From assembly GCA_014859095.1 (NCBI GenBank), contig JACUUV010000001.1:124001-188000 (forward strand): a DNA stretch of 64,000 bases, written 5' to 3'. The position numbers and the translations under genes are program-made. Shown one piece after another: positions 13,951 through 23,371 of this stretch. The notes beneath the pieces are model-generated. The model made no database searches and was not told where the DNA came from. It was given only the letters and a program-made list of their open reading frames with translations. Source of the DNA: Clostridia bacterium. Its GTDB lineage: Bacteria; Bacillota; Clostridia; Peptostreptococcales; Acidaminobacteraceae. The first letter of the stretch is position 1; each line of letters opens with the position of its first letter.

Positions 13951-15696
13951 TTATAATGGAAACTTTGCTCTCGATACATAGTGTGTATGCAAGAGTTCAT
14001 GAGCTTTATGACTGTTTGGTTTGCCAAGATACTCATCGTAAAGTTTTTTGATTTCTGGATTCTTGTGTGATTTTCTCACAGATTTCGATGCATCTTCAGA
14101 ATAAAGTGCCTTTGCTCTTTCTGCACGAATATCAATAACATTTCTTACATTTGCAGGTTGAATCGGCTGACCGCCACCGTTGACACATCCTCCTGGGCAA
14201 GCCATCACTTCAATGAAATGATAATCCGCTTCGCCTGATTTGATTTTTTCAAGCAAAACACCTGCATTGGTAGTATTATGCGCAACAGCTATTTTGACAT
14301 CCAATCCGCCAATATTCACAGTAGCTTCTTTGATGCCTTCGAGCCCTCTTACTGCAACATAATCCACATTCTCAAGGTCTTCACCTGAAAGGACATCTGC
14401 AACTGTTCGAAGAGCTGCTTCCATAACACCACCAGTAGCTCCGAAAATTACGCCAGCACCCGTGTAATCGCCCATGAATGCATCGAAAGCGCCTTCTTCA
14501 AGTTTATCAAACTCGAGTCTGGCTTCTTTGATCATGAGTGCAAGTTCTCTGGTTGTAATAGAAATATCAACATCTCTAATACCGTTGACTTCGAGTTCAG
14601 GTCTTACAATCTCCGATTTTTTAGATGTACAAGGCATTACAGAAACAACTACGATATCTTTAGAATCGATACCATGTTTTTCAGCATAGTAACTCTTGGC
14701 AAGCGCACCAAACATATTTTGAGGCGATTTACAAGAAGACAGATGCGGTAATAATTCAGGATATTGGAATTCGATGTATCTGACCCAACCTGGAGAACAA
14801 GATGTGATCATTGGCAATACGCCACCATTTTGAATTCGGCCGAGCAATTCTGTGCCTTCTTCCATTATGGTTACATCAGCTGCCCAGTTCGTGTCAAACA
14901 CTTTATCAAAGCCTAATTTTCTAAGCGCTGTAGCGAGTTTTCCAGTTACGTTAGTTCCTATTGGGAATCCGAATTCCTCACCAAGTGCCGCTCTTACAGC
15001 CGGAGCCGATTGAACAATGACATGCTTGGTCTTGTCTTCGAGGACATCCCACACCAATTGTGTGCTCGGCTTTTCAGACAATGCACCTACAGGACAAACT
15101 ACCATACATTGTCCACAATAGATACATGGTACATCTCTCATGCTCATGTCAAATGCTGGGCCAACAGTGGTCTCAAATCCACGGTTGGTGAAATCGAGGA
15201 TACCGATTCCCTGTACATTTTTACATGCGCTCACGCAACGTCCACAAAGGATACACTTGCTTGAGTCTCTGATGATTGATGGTGAAAGATCGTCATAGCT
15301 TACTTCTCTTTTTGCTCCTGAATATCTGATTTCACGAATCCCAAGTTCTTCAGATACACTTTGAAGTTCACAGTTCTTGCTTCTGACGCATGTTGTACAT
15401 TCTCTATTATGGTTTGCAAGCAAAAGTTCAACTGTACTCTTTCTCGCTTTTCTGACTCTATTGCTGTTTGTGTTGATGACCATGCCTTCTCTTACTGGAA
15501 GAACACATGATGCCTGAAGCGCTCTTGCTCCTTCAACTTCAACCACACAAACTCGGCAAGCGCCTACTTCATTGATATCTTTTAGGAAACAAAGTGTTGG
15601 GATATCAATACCTACAGTTCTGGCAGCTTCTAAAACCGTCAACTCTTTTGGTACTTCATACTGGGTACCGTTTATGGATAAAGATACGTTACTCAC
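13951..15696 (-). CDS. hydA: NADH/ferredoxin-dependent [FeFe] hydrogenase, catalytic subunit
   Basis: 581 residues from a GTG at 15696 with AGAGGTG upstream. Order of domains: [2Fe-2S] plant-type (CRVCVVEVEG and surrounding Cys), His/Cys FeS segment (HNRECTTCVRSKNCELQ), two [4Fe-4S] motifs (CILCGRCVSAC and CIYCGQCMVVCP), then the H-cluster domain with TSCSPGW (L1), MPCTSKKSE (L2) and MACPGGCVNGGGQP (L3). L1 has Ser where many enzymes have the second Cys of TSCCP, with an additional Cys 25 residues later in SSCKSPQN. This belongs to the group A enzymes that confurcate electrons from NADH and reduced ferredoxin to protons or bifurcate them from H2. Last gene of the operon hydC-ferredoxin-hydB-hydA. 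Confidence 0.92.
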   Translation of the reverse strand: MSNVSLSINGTQYEVPKELTVLEAARTVGIDIPTLCFLKDINEVGACRVCVVEVEGARALQASCVLPVREGMVINTNSNRVRKARKSTVELLLANHNRECTTCVRSKNCELQSVSEELGIREIRYSGAKREVSYDDLSPSIIRDSSKCILCGRCVSACKNVQGIGILDFTNRGFETTVGPAFDMSMRDVPCIYCGQCMVVCPVGALSEKPSTQLVWDVLEDKTKHVIVQSAPAVRAALGEEFGFPIGTNVTGKLATALRKLGFDKVFDTNWAADVTIMEEGTELLGRIQNGGVLPMITSCSPGWVRYIEFQYPELLPHLSSCKSPQNMFGALAKSYYAEKHGIDSKDIVVVSVMPCTSKKSEIVRPELEVNGIRDVDISITTRELALMIKEARLEFDKLEEGAFDAFMGDYTGAGVIFGATGGVMEAALRTVADVLSGEDLENVDYVAVRGLEGIKEATVNIGGLDVKIAVAHNTTNAGVLLEKIKSGEADYHFIEVMACPGGCVNGGGQPIQPANVRNVIDIRAERAKALYSEDASKSVRKSHKNPEIKKLYDEYLGKPNSHKAHELLHTHYVSRAKFPL

Positions 15697-15738
15697 GATT
15701 CGTACACCTCTTTCTTATAATCTTGTTAAGTTACTGAA

Positions 15739-17538
15739 CTACTGTTTAACAATAACTTTCTTCGGACATTTAGGGATACAAGCGCCACATTTGATACAGA
15801 TTGCCTGATCAATCACGTGTTGTTGCTTGACTTCACCGCTGATTGCATCAACAGGACAAACTCTCTTACAAGCTGTACAACCGATACATCCCTCGTCTAA
15901 AATGACGATTGACAATAAGTCTTGACACATGCCTGCAGGACATTTTTTGTCTACAACGTGAGCAAGATACTCATCCTTGAAATACTTAAGTGTCGACAAT
16001 ACTGGATTTGGAGCAGTTTGACCCAATCCGCAAAGTGACGAATCTTTGATTGTGTATGCCAATTCTTCCAATTGCTCAAGGTCTGCCATGGTGCCGGCTC
16101 CTGAAGTGATTCTTTCCAGAATCTCGAGCATTCTTTTGGTACCTTCTCTACATGGAACACATTTACCACATGATTCATCCACTGTGAAATCAAGGAAAAA
16201 TCTTGCGAAGTCCACCATACAGTTTGTGTCATCAACGACAATCATACCACCGGATCCCATCATGGAGCCAAGTGCTGTAAGCGTATCAAAGTCTATTGGA
16301 GTATCGAGATGATCCACTGTCAAACAACCACCTGATGGACCACCGGTTTGAACCGCTTTGAAGGCTCTGCCGTTTGGAATACCACCACCGATATCATAGA
16401 TAACTTCTCTGAGTGTTGTACCCATCGGAATTTCCACAAGTCCTGTATTGTTGATCTTTCCACCTAATGCGAAAACTTTTGTGCCAGGAGATTTTTCAGT
16501 ACCAAATGATGTGAACCAATCTGCACCTTTTAAAATAATTTGTGCTACTGATGCATATGTTTCAACGTTATTGATTACAGTTGGCTTTCCGAAAATACCT
16601 TTTTCTGCCGGGAATGGTGGCTTTGGTCTAGGCATTCCTCGTTCGCCCTCTATTGATGCGATCAATGCCGTTTCTTCACCACATACGAACGCTCCAGCGC
16701 CTAATCGGATTTCCATGTCGAAATTGAAGTCCGTATCGAAAATCCTCTCACCCAAAAGTCCCATTTCTTTAGCTTGTGCAATCGCTATACCGAGTCTTTT
16801 AACCGCTATAGGATACTCCGCACGGATATATACATATCCTTTTTCAGCTCCGATGGCATATGCAGCAATTGCCATGGCTTCTATTATTGAGTGTGGATCT
16901 CCTTCTAGGACCGAACGGTCCATAAATGCTCCCGGGTCACCCTCGTCAGCATTACATGCCACATATTTGATGTCGCCTTTTGATTTCCTGGTAAATTCCC
17001 ATTTGAGTCCAGTCGGGAAACCACCGCCGCCTCTACCTCTGAGTCCGGATTTTTTGATTTCATTGATGACATCTTCCGGTTTCATTTGAGTTAGTGCTTT
17101 ACCAAGTGCCTGATAACCGTCAAAAGCGATATAATCATCGATGACTTCAGGATTGATCACACCACAGTTTTGAAGAACGACACGTCTTTGTTTTTTATAG
17201 AAAGTAACATCGTTGATAGATGTTAGAATATCAGTCACATCAGCTGATTTATCAACAAACAGCAAATCTTTTACAATTCTACCTTTTAAAAGATGCTCAT
17301 CTACAATTCTCTCGACATCTTTTTGCTCAATTCTTGAATAAAACGTTCCCTCAGGGTAAACGATACAAATTGGACCCGCTTCACAAAGTCCGAAACAACC
17401 CGTTCTTACTACCTTGACTTCTTTGTCCAGGCTTCTTTCCTTCAATGCTTGATTGAACATTTCTTCTATGGTCAACGATCCTGAAGAAACACAGCCTGTA
17501 CCGCCACAAACAAGCACATGCGCTCTATAAAAATCCAT
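15739..17538 (-). CDS. hydB: electron-bifurcating hydrogenase subunit, NuoF-like NADH/FMN protein
   Basis: 599 residues. N-terminal thioredoxin-like [2Fe-2S] domain (CGGTGCVSSG, CFGLCEAGP), then the NuoF core with the glycine-rich flavin/NAD loop (GLRGRGGGGFPTGLKW and ACNADEGDPGAFMDR), a SLBB-like segment, the [4Fe-4S] motif CGKCVPCREG, and a C-terminal pair of ferredoxin clusters (CIGCTACKRVCP and CIKCGACIPKCP). This is the diaphorase subunit where NAD(H) and the bifurcating flavin meet. GGAGG precedes the ATG, 28 bp after the small ferredoxin gene. Confidence 0.94.
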   Translation of the reverse strand: MDFYRAHVLVCGGTGCVSSGSLTIEEMFNQALKERSLDKEVKVVRTGCFGLCEAGPICIVYPEGTFYSRIEQKDVERIVDEHLLKGRIVKDLLFVDKSADVTDILTSINDVTFYKKQRRVVLQNCGVINPEVIDDYIAFDGYQALGKALTQMKPEDVINEIKKSGLRGRGGGGFPTGLKWEFTRKSKGDIKYVACNADEGDPGAFMDRSVLEGDPHSIIEAMAIAAYAIGAEKGYVYIRAEYPIAVKRLGIAIAQAKEMGLLGERIFDTDFNFDMEIRLGAGAFVCGEETALIASIEGERGMPRPKPPFPAEKGIFGKPTVINNVETYASVAQIILKGADWFTSFGTEKSPGTKVFALGGKINNTGLVEIPMGTTLREVIYDIGGGIPNGRAFKAVQTGGPSGGCLTVDHLDTPIDFDTLTALGSMMGSGGMIVVDDTNCMVDFARFFLDFTVDESCGKCVPCREGTKRMLEILERITSGAGTMADLEQLEELAYTIKDSSLCGLGQTAPNPVLSTLKYFKDEYLAHVVDKKCPAGMCQDLLSIVILDEGCIGCTACKRVCPVDAISGEVKQQHVIDQAICIKCGACIPKCPKKVIVKQ

Positions 17539-17566
17539 TTGATTACCTCCTAATAAGTTTCAACGA

Positions 17567-17932
17567 CTATTCGACTGCACCGATAGTAAATTCTTTGACT
17601 ATGTTTCCGTTAACGATGTGTTCAGCAATGATTCTTCTTGCTTTCTCTTCAGTCAACTCAACATAAGTCACTTTCTCTTCGCCTTCTTTGTATACTTCGA
17701 TCAATGGTTCCAATCTGCATACGCCGATACATCCGGTTTGAGTTATTGTCACATCACTAAGTCCTCTTTTTTGGGCTTCATCCATAAGAGCAGTCAAGAC
17801 TGGTCTGGCTCCCGCCGCGATTCCGCAAGTTGCCATGCCTACTACGATTCTCGTACCGACACGTTCTTTTCTGATATCCACTTTTTTAATTGCTTCATCT
17901 CTTAATTTTGAAAGTTCCGCTAATGATTTCAT
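17567..17932 (-). CDS. small thioredoxin-like [2Fe-2S] ferredoxin of the hydrogenase operon
   Basis: 121 residues with GMATCGIAAGARPV and QTGCIGVCRLEP, the four-Cys pattern of thioredoxin-fold [2Fe-2S] domains (C-x-n-C...C-x3-C). An identical gene order is common in Clostridia and Thermotogae hyd operons, where it is sometimes called HydD. It may be an extra electron carrier or an assembly partner; its exact role is not settled. Eighteen base pairs downstream of hydC. Confidence 0.85.
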   Translation of the reverse strand: MKSLAELSKLRDEAIKKVDIRKERVGTRIVVGMATCGIAAGARPVLTALMDEAQKRGLSDVTITQTGCIGVCRLEPLIEVYKEGEEKVTYVELTEEKARRIIAEHIVNGNIVKEFTIGAVE

Positions 17933-17949
17933 TTAATGCCTCCTAATAT

Positions 17950-18429
17950 CTAACCGTTATACTTTTGGATAATTCCAGGAATATCCGCGACAACAAGTCT
18001 GCCATATACATCTTCGTTCACTGTCAATACAGGTGCGAGTCCGCAAGCTCCGATACAACGGGTAGCTTCAAGCGAATATTTACCGTCCAAAGAAGTTTTT
18101 CCAACTCCAACTCCAGTCAATTCAACGACTTTGTCGATAAGTTGTTGCGCGCCTCTTACATAGCATGCCGTTCCTAGACATAAGCTGATCAGATAATCGC
18201 CTTTAGGCTCAAGAGTAAACTGTGAGTAAAAAGTCACCACACCATAAATCTCTGCCAAAGGTACTTTCATTTTTTCAGAAATTGTTTTTTGCACTTCAAG
18301 TGGAATCGCTCCGAAAATATGCTGCGCTTCATGAAGAATTGGCATCAAAGGGCCTTGCATGTCTTTGTGTGATTCAATGACTTCATGAAGTTTTGCAAAA
18401 TTTTCTTCAGTTAGATAGTTCTTGGTCAT
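17950..18429 (-). CDS. hydC: electron-bifurcating hydrogenase subunit, NuoE-like
   Basis: 159 residues of the NuoE family: a helical N-terminal domain with HEAQHIFGAIPLEVQ, GVVTFYSQF, then the thioredoxin-like [2Fe-2S] motif CLGTACYVRG...CIGACGLAP. It docks on HydB and supplies a [2Fe-2S] cluster. First gene of the operon, with GGAGG before the ATG and a long leader that carries two hairpins and a Rex-like operator. Confidence 0.93.
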   Translation of the reverse strand: MTKNYLTEENFAKLHEVIESHKDMQGPLMPILHEAQHIFGAIPLEVQKTISEKMKVPLAEIYGVVTFYSQFTLEPKGDYLISLCLGTACYVRGAQQLIDKVVELTGVGVGKTSLDGKYSLEATRCIGACGLAPVLTVNEDVYGRLVVADIPGIIQKYNG

Positions 18430-18519
18430 TAATTGTTCCTCCTTTATACATCCTTAAGTTAATGATAAAGCTCGCCGGGCTTTATCGAATTCCTAGTTGG
18501 TTACTAGGTCATAACTTAT
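18430..18519 (-). other. hydC leader with two hairpins
   Basis: Between the predicted transcription start near 18541 and the hydC start codon, the minus strand holds CCTAGT-AACCA-ACTAGG and GATAAAGC-CCGGCGA-GCTTTATC. Neither is followed by a T run. They might stabilise the messenger or tune translation. No riboswitch class is recognised. Confidence 0.5.
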
Positions 18520-18537
18520 TTGTTAAGAAATTAACTC
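18520..18537. promoter_or_regulatory. Rex-type redox operator of hydABC
   Basis: On the minus strand GAGTTAA-TTTC-TTAACAA, 16 of 18 positions matching TTGTTAANNNNTTAACAA. It lies 10 bp downstream of the -10 box. Rex releases DNA when NADH rises relative to NAD, so the hydrogenase would be induced when reducing equivalents need disposal. Confidence 0.78.
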
Positions 18538-18547
18538 ATCAACTACG

Positions 18548-18576
18548 ATTATAACATAGTCACTTTTGTTTGTATA
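18548..18576 (-). promoter_or_regulatory. promoter of hydABC
   Basis: A perfect TATAAT is read on the minus strand at 18553-18548. The -35 region 17 bp away is poor (TATACA at 18576-18571), which is compatible with a regulated promoter. Confidence 0.6.
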
Positions 18577-18627
18577 GTCTTTAACAATCTTTTCTATTGC
18601 ATAATTTTTTGCAATAATCAAAGCAAA

Positions 18628-18652
18628 AAAAAGACAGTTTCCACTGCCTTTA
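18628..18652 (-). terminator. terminator of the uvrBAC operon
   Basis: On the minus strand AAAGGCAGT-GGAA-ACTGTCTTT (one G-T pair) followed by a long T run. It overlaps the uvrC stop codon. Confidence 0.85.
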
Positions 18653-20518
18653 CTTGAAGAATTCATATATTTTCTGTGCCACTTTCCGATTGAGTCCCTG
18701 TACACTCAGCAGCTCATCCAAACTGGCTTTTTGTATGGCTTCGATCGATTTGAAATGTTTCATGAGCGCTATCCGACGTTTCTCACCGATCCCTTCGATT
18801 TCATCCAGAATCGAATGAACCATTTCTTTGGATCTGAGTGATTTATGGTATTCTATTGCAAATCGGTGAACTTCGTCCTGAATTTCGCTGATCAGTCTGA
18901 AAGCGCTATTGTGTTCCTTCAATTTTCTGAGAGTCCCATTAAAGTAAAGATCATCCGTTTTGTGATAGTCATCTTTCACCATACCTGCAATCGGAATATG
19001 GATCTCCAAGGCATTGAGTATTTCATTGACAGCATTCACGTGCCCTTTGCCACCGTCAATCAGAATCAAATCGGGGAAAATGGAAAAGGATTTTCCTGTC
19101 TCGTCAGCCATTTTCTGTTCTTCAAGTCCTCTTTTGAAACGTCTGTACAGAACTTCCTGCATGGAACCGTAGTCATTTGATCCTTCAATGGTTTTAACCC
19201 TATATCGCCTATAGTCGCTGCGTTTTTTAACGCCACCATCGTACACAACCATACTTCCGACCGAATGAACACCAGAAGTATTGGAAATATCATAGGCCTC
19301 AAGTCGTTTTAATGGAATATTATCAGGAAGTTCGAGCATGGTTCTCAATTCATTTTCAGCTTTGTTTCTGAATGACAACTCTTTTTCGATACGGGTTTGA
19401 AACTTCATGATGTATTCTTTCGCATTTTTTTCGACCAGTTCGATGGTTTTCTTTTTTTCACCTTTCAAAGGTACAGAGATGATGACTTTATGACCGCTCA
19501 ATTTGCTGAGCCAAGTGCTATAAAGTTCCATACCGTCCATTGCATCCGACAAATAGATTTCTCTAGGTATGTCGTTGGATCCCAAATAGTATTGGGTGAT
19601 GAACGAACTCAACAAATCCGATGCGGCGACATGATCGGCATTGGCAACATTGAAGGATTCACGGCCTACGATTTTCCCGTTTCTGACTTGAAACAACATG
19701 ACACAAGTTTTTTCCTCATAGCTGTAATACGCAACATAGTCTTGGTTTTTGTCATTGGTCTGAAGTGCTTTTTGCTTTTCATTGAGAGCTTTGAGCGCCA
19801 CGATCTGGTCGCGGTATGCGGCTGCATCCTCATATTTCAATTCAGAGGCCGCTTTGGTCATTTTTTCTTGAAGGTCTTTGAGCAACCATTCTTTGTCCCC
19901 GTTCAAGAAGCGAATGATCGCTTGGATGTATTCCCCGTATGCTTCCTTTGTGATCATATGATTGCAAACGCCGGCACATCTACCAATATAGTAATTCAAA
20001 CAAGGACGATCAACTTTTTCAGTGATTTTTCGGCTGCATTCTCTTATTGGAAATATGGTCTGAATCACTTCGAGTGTGATGCGTACTTGCTCAGCCCCGG
20101 TGTATGGACCGAAATATTTGTAAGCGCCCTTTTGATAATTTCTCGTCATGAAAACCCTTGGAAAATCCTCTCCTAAAGTGATGACTATATAAGGATAGTT
20201 CTTATCATCCTTAAGGAGGATGTTGAACCTGGGCAAATGTTTCTTGATCAGGTTGGCTTCCAATATGAGCGCTTCCATCTCACTATCTGTAATGATGTAT
20301 TCAAATGAAGCAATATTCACCACCATGGTCTGGGTTTTGGGAAGATGCTTGCTAAAACCTCTAAAATAAGAACTCAACCTGTTTTTAAGGAATTTTGATT
20401 TGCCCACATAAATGATTTCACCAGTAGCATCCTTCATTACATAGACACCAGGAAGCTGAGGCACGCTTTTTAATTGTTCTTTGATGTTTTCCTTGACCTC
20501 AAAAGTATCATTAGGCAT
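18650..20518 (-). CDS. uvrC: excinuclease ABC subunit C
   Basis: 622 residues. GIY-YIG nuclease at the N terminus (PGVYVMKDATGEIIYVGKS), a central UVR motif (LKYEDAAAYRDQIVALK), an RNase H-like endonuclease domain (RLEAYDISNTSG and ILIDGGKGH with catalytic Asp), and C-terminal helix-hairpin-helix motifs (GIGEKRRIALMKHF, VQGLNRKVAQKIY). UvrC makes both incisions in nucleotide excision repair. Last gene of the operon uvrB-uvrA-uvrC, 12 bp after uvrA. Confidence 0.96.
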   Translation of the reverse strand: MPNDTFEVKENIKEQLKSVPQLPGVYVMKDATGEIIYVGKSKFLKNRLSSYFRGFSKHLPKTQTMVVNIASFEYIITDSEMEALILEANLIKKHLPRFNILLKDDKNYPYIVITLGEDFPRVFMTRNYQKGAYKYFGPYTGAEQVRITLEVIQTIFPIRECSRKITEKVDRPCLNYYIGRCAGVCNHMITKEAYGEYIQAIIRFLNGDKEWLLKDLQEKMTKAASELKYEDAAAYRDQIVALKALNEKQKALQTNDKNQDYVAYYSYEEKTCVMLFQVRNGKIVGRESFNVANADHVAASDLLSSFITQYYLGSNDIPREIYLSDAMDGMELYSTWLSKLSGHKVIISVPLKGEKKKTIELVEKNAKEYIMKFQTRIEKELSFRNKAENELRTMLELPDNIPLKRLEAYDISNTSGVHSVGSMVVYDGGVKKRSDYRRYRVKTIEGSNDYGSMQEVLYRRFKRGLEEQKMADETGKSFSIFPDLILIDGGKGHVNAVNEILNALEIHIPIAGMVKDDYHKTDDLYFNGTLRKLKEHNSAFRLISEIQDEVHRFAIEYHKSLRSKEMVHSILDEIEGIGEKRRIALMKHFKSIEAIQKASLDELLSVQGLNRKVAQKIYEFFK

Positions 20519-20530
20519 TCGCTTACCTCA

Positions 20531-23356
20531 TTAATTCTTAAGCATTTTTTTCAAATATGCGCCTGTATAGGATCGCTTAACCTTTGAAACCTCTTCAGGC
20601 GTTCCGGTTGCAATCACTGTACCACCCTTGTCACCACCGTCCGGTCCTAAATCGATGATGTGGTCCGCAGATTTTATGACGTCCAGGTTATGCTCGATCA
20701 CCACCATGGTATTTCCCGCATCCACCAGCTTTTGAAGCACCTCTATCAGGTTATGGACATCGGCAGTGTGAAGACCGGTAGTGGGTTCATCGAGAATATA
20801 GAGCGTCTTTCCTGTGCTCATCTTGCTGAGTTCGGTCGCCAGTTTGATTCTCTGTGCCTCACCTCCGGACAATTGGGTTGAAGGTTGACCTAGCCTGATA
20901 TAATCCAAACCAACATCATGCAAGGTCTTTAGCTTGCGTTTGATTCTAGGAATGTTTGTAAAAAATTCAAGAGCTTCTTCAACAGTCATATCCAAAACTT
21001 CCGATATGGACTTATTCTTGTATTTGACTTCAAGCGTTTCCCTGTTGTATCGCTTTCCTTTGCACACATCACATTGAACATACACATCAGGCAAAAAATG
21101 CATTTCTATTTTAATGATGCCGTCACCTTTACAATGTTCACATCTTCCACCGCTGACATTGAAACTGAATCGACCCTTCTGATATCCCCTGATTTTGGCT
21201 TCTGGAGTCTGCGCGAACAAATCCCTGATGAAGTCAAAAACACCAGTATAGGTGGCGGGATTGGAGCGGGGTGTTCTTCCGATAGGCGATTGATCGATTT
21301 CTATGACTTTGTCAATATGTTCAAGTCCTCTAATGTCATCATGTTTGCCCGACTTCATTCTGCTGTGGTTGATTTTGATGGCACAGGATTTGAATAATAT
21401 CTCATTGATCAATGTGCTTTTTCCTGAACCTGAAACTCCTGTAATCACACACAGGACACCAAGTGGAATGTCAACATTAATATTTTTGAGGTTGTTTTCA
21501 GTGGCGCCGATAATCGATATCATATTGCCATTTGATGTTCTTCTCGATTCAGGCACTTCCACTTTCTTGCGTCCGGACAAATACTGACCGGTTATGGACG
21601 CATCCGACGCCAAAATGTCGTCGATGGTCCCTTCAGCTATTATATAACCTCCGTGTTCCCCGGCTCCTGGTCCAAGATCCAAAATATAATCCGCTTCCAT
21701 GATGGTTTCCTCATCATGCTCCACGACCAAAAGTGTATTGCCTAAATCTGTGAGATTGCGTAAAGTTTTTAACAACTTTTGGTTGTCCTTTTGATGCAGG
21801 CCGATACTCGGTTCATCCAATATATACAAAACCCCGACCAGACCCGAACCAATTTGTGTCGCAAGACGAATTCTCTGGGACTCCCCTCCGGAAAGTGTAC
21901 CTGCGGCTCTTGATAACGTCAAATATTCCAGGCCGACATTTTTAAGAAAATTGAGTCTGGCGTTTATTTCTTTCAATATTTGTTCTGCTATATGTGTTTG
22001 GGTGAGGTTCAACTCCAGATCACTGAAAAATTCAATCGCATCTTTCACTGACAACTCTGTCACTTCCCAAATGTTTTTCCCGCCAACTGTGACTGCAAGA
22101 ACTTCATCTTTAAGCCTTTTTCCGTGACAGGTGCTACATTCGATCATGCTCATGAACTCGTCTATTTTTGCTTTCATATATTCCGAATTGGTTGCTGCAT
22201 AACGTCTTTCATAGTTGACAACCAAACCTTCAAATGCACGGTTGAACTCTGCATAACCGACATACTTGCTGTCATAATTGAACGTGATCTTTCGATCACC
22301 GGTCCCATAGAATATTTCTTTTTTCAGACTATCAGGCAATTCTCTGAAAGGCACATCTTGTGTCACTCCAGCCTCTTCAAGCAATGCATTGATCATATTG
22401 ACATAGAAAGTTCCCTCCGCACTGTTGGCAATCGGTAAGAGTGCCCCTTCTGCTATGGAAAGCTTGACATCAGGTACGAGAAGCTCCGGATCCACCTTTT
22501 TTGTGAATCCCAATCCGTTACAATCCGGGCATGCGCCATATGGTGCGTTGAACGAGAACATTCTCGGCTCCATTTCAGATATGCCCTGACCATGGATCGG
22601 ACATGAGAATTGGGTGTTGAATACCAGATCCTCTCCGTCAATCACATTGATGATGATCAGACCCTCAGATAATCGGAGCACTGTTTCCAGTGAATCGGTG
22701 AGCCTTTGCTGCATGCTCTCTTTTATGACCAATCTGTCCACTACCACTTCTATCGTATGTTTTTTGTTTTTATCGAGGATAAGCTCATCTGAGAGGTCAA
22801 TAGTCTCACCATTGACTCTGGCTCTGACAAAACCTTCTTTTTTTAAATTATCCAATATTTTCTGATGGAGTCCTTTTTTTCCTGTTACTAGGGGTGCCAA
22901 CACTTGTATTTTAAGTCCCTCTTCCAGTTTCATGATCTGATCCACTATCTGGTCGATGGTTTGTGGTGCAATTTCAATGCCGCATACAGGACAATGCGGG
23001 GTACCTGCCCTTGCGTACAACAATCTGAGATAATCATATATTTCAGTCACAGTTCCCACTGTGGAACGCGGATTCTTACTGGTCGTTTTTTGATCGATGG
23101 AGATTGCAGGTGACAATCCCTCTATATATTCAACATCCGGTTTCTCCATTTGTCCCAAAAATTGTCTGGCATACGAGGATAAACTCTCCACATATCTTCT
23201 CTGACCTTCCGCGTAGATCGTATCAAAAGCAAGAGATGACTTGCCCGATCCACTAAGACCAGTTATTACCACGAATTTATCCCTTGGAATCGTCACATCG
23301 ATGTTTTTTAGATTGTGCTCTTTGGCACCCTTGACAAATATTTTATCTCTACTCAT
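20531..23356 (-). CDS. uvrA: excinuclease ABC subunit A
   Basis: 941 residues, normal length. Two ABC ATPase modules: Walker [15 protein letters not shown] and [14 protein letters not shown], with signatures [14 protein letters not shown] and [14 protein letters not shown]. Zinc modules are visible as [16 protein letters not shown] and CEHCKGDG...CDVCKGKRY. UvrA finds DNA damage and loads UvrB. It lies 15 bp after uvrB in the same SOS-regulated operon. Confidence 0.97.
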   Translation of the reverse strand: MSRDKIFVKGAKEHNLKNIDVTIPRDKFVVITGLSGSGKSSLAFDTIYAEGQRRYVESLSSYARQFLGQMEKPDVEYIEGLSPAISIDQKTTSKNPRSTVGTVTEIYDYLRLLYARAGTPHCPVCGIEIAPQTIDQIVDQIMKLEEGLKIQVLAPLVTGKKGLHQKILDNLKKEGFVRARVNGETIDLSDELILDKNKKHTIEVVVDRLVIKESMQQRLTDSLETVLRLSEGLIIINVIDGEDLVFNTQFSCPIHGQGISEMEPRMFSFNAPYGACPDCNGLGFTKKVDPELLVPDVKLSIAEGALLPIANSAEGTFYVNMINALLEEAGVTQDVPFRELPDSLKKEIFYGTGDRKITFNYDSKYVGYAEFNRAFEGLVVNYERRYAATNSEYMKAKIDEFMSMIECSTCHGKRLKDEVLAVTVGGKNIWEVTELSVKDAIEFFSDLELNLTQTHIAEQILKEINARLNFLKNVGLEYLTLSRAAGTLSGGESQRIRLATQIGSGLVGVLYILDEPSIGLHQKDNQKLLKTLRNLTDLGNTLLVVEHDEETIMEADYILDLGPGAGEHGGYIIAEGTIDDILASDASITGQYLSGRKKVEVPESRRTSNGNMISIIGATENNLKNINVDIPLGVLCVITGVSGSGKSTLINEILFKSCAIKINHSRMKSGKHDDIRGLEHIDKVIEIDQSPIGRTPRSNPATYTGVFDFIRDLFAQTPEAKIRGYQKGRFSFNVSGGRCEHCKGDGIIKIEMHFLPDVYVQCDVCKGKRYNRETLEVKYKNKSISEVLDMTVEEALEFFTNIPRIKRKLKTLHDVGLDYIRLGQPSTQLSGGEAQRIKLATELSKMSTGKTLYILDEPTTGLHTADVHNLIEVLQKLVDAGNTMVVIEHNLDVIKSADHIIDLGPDGGDKGGTVIATGTPEEVSKVKRSYTGAYLKKMLKN

Positions 23357-23371
23357 TATCTTATCCTCGAA

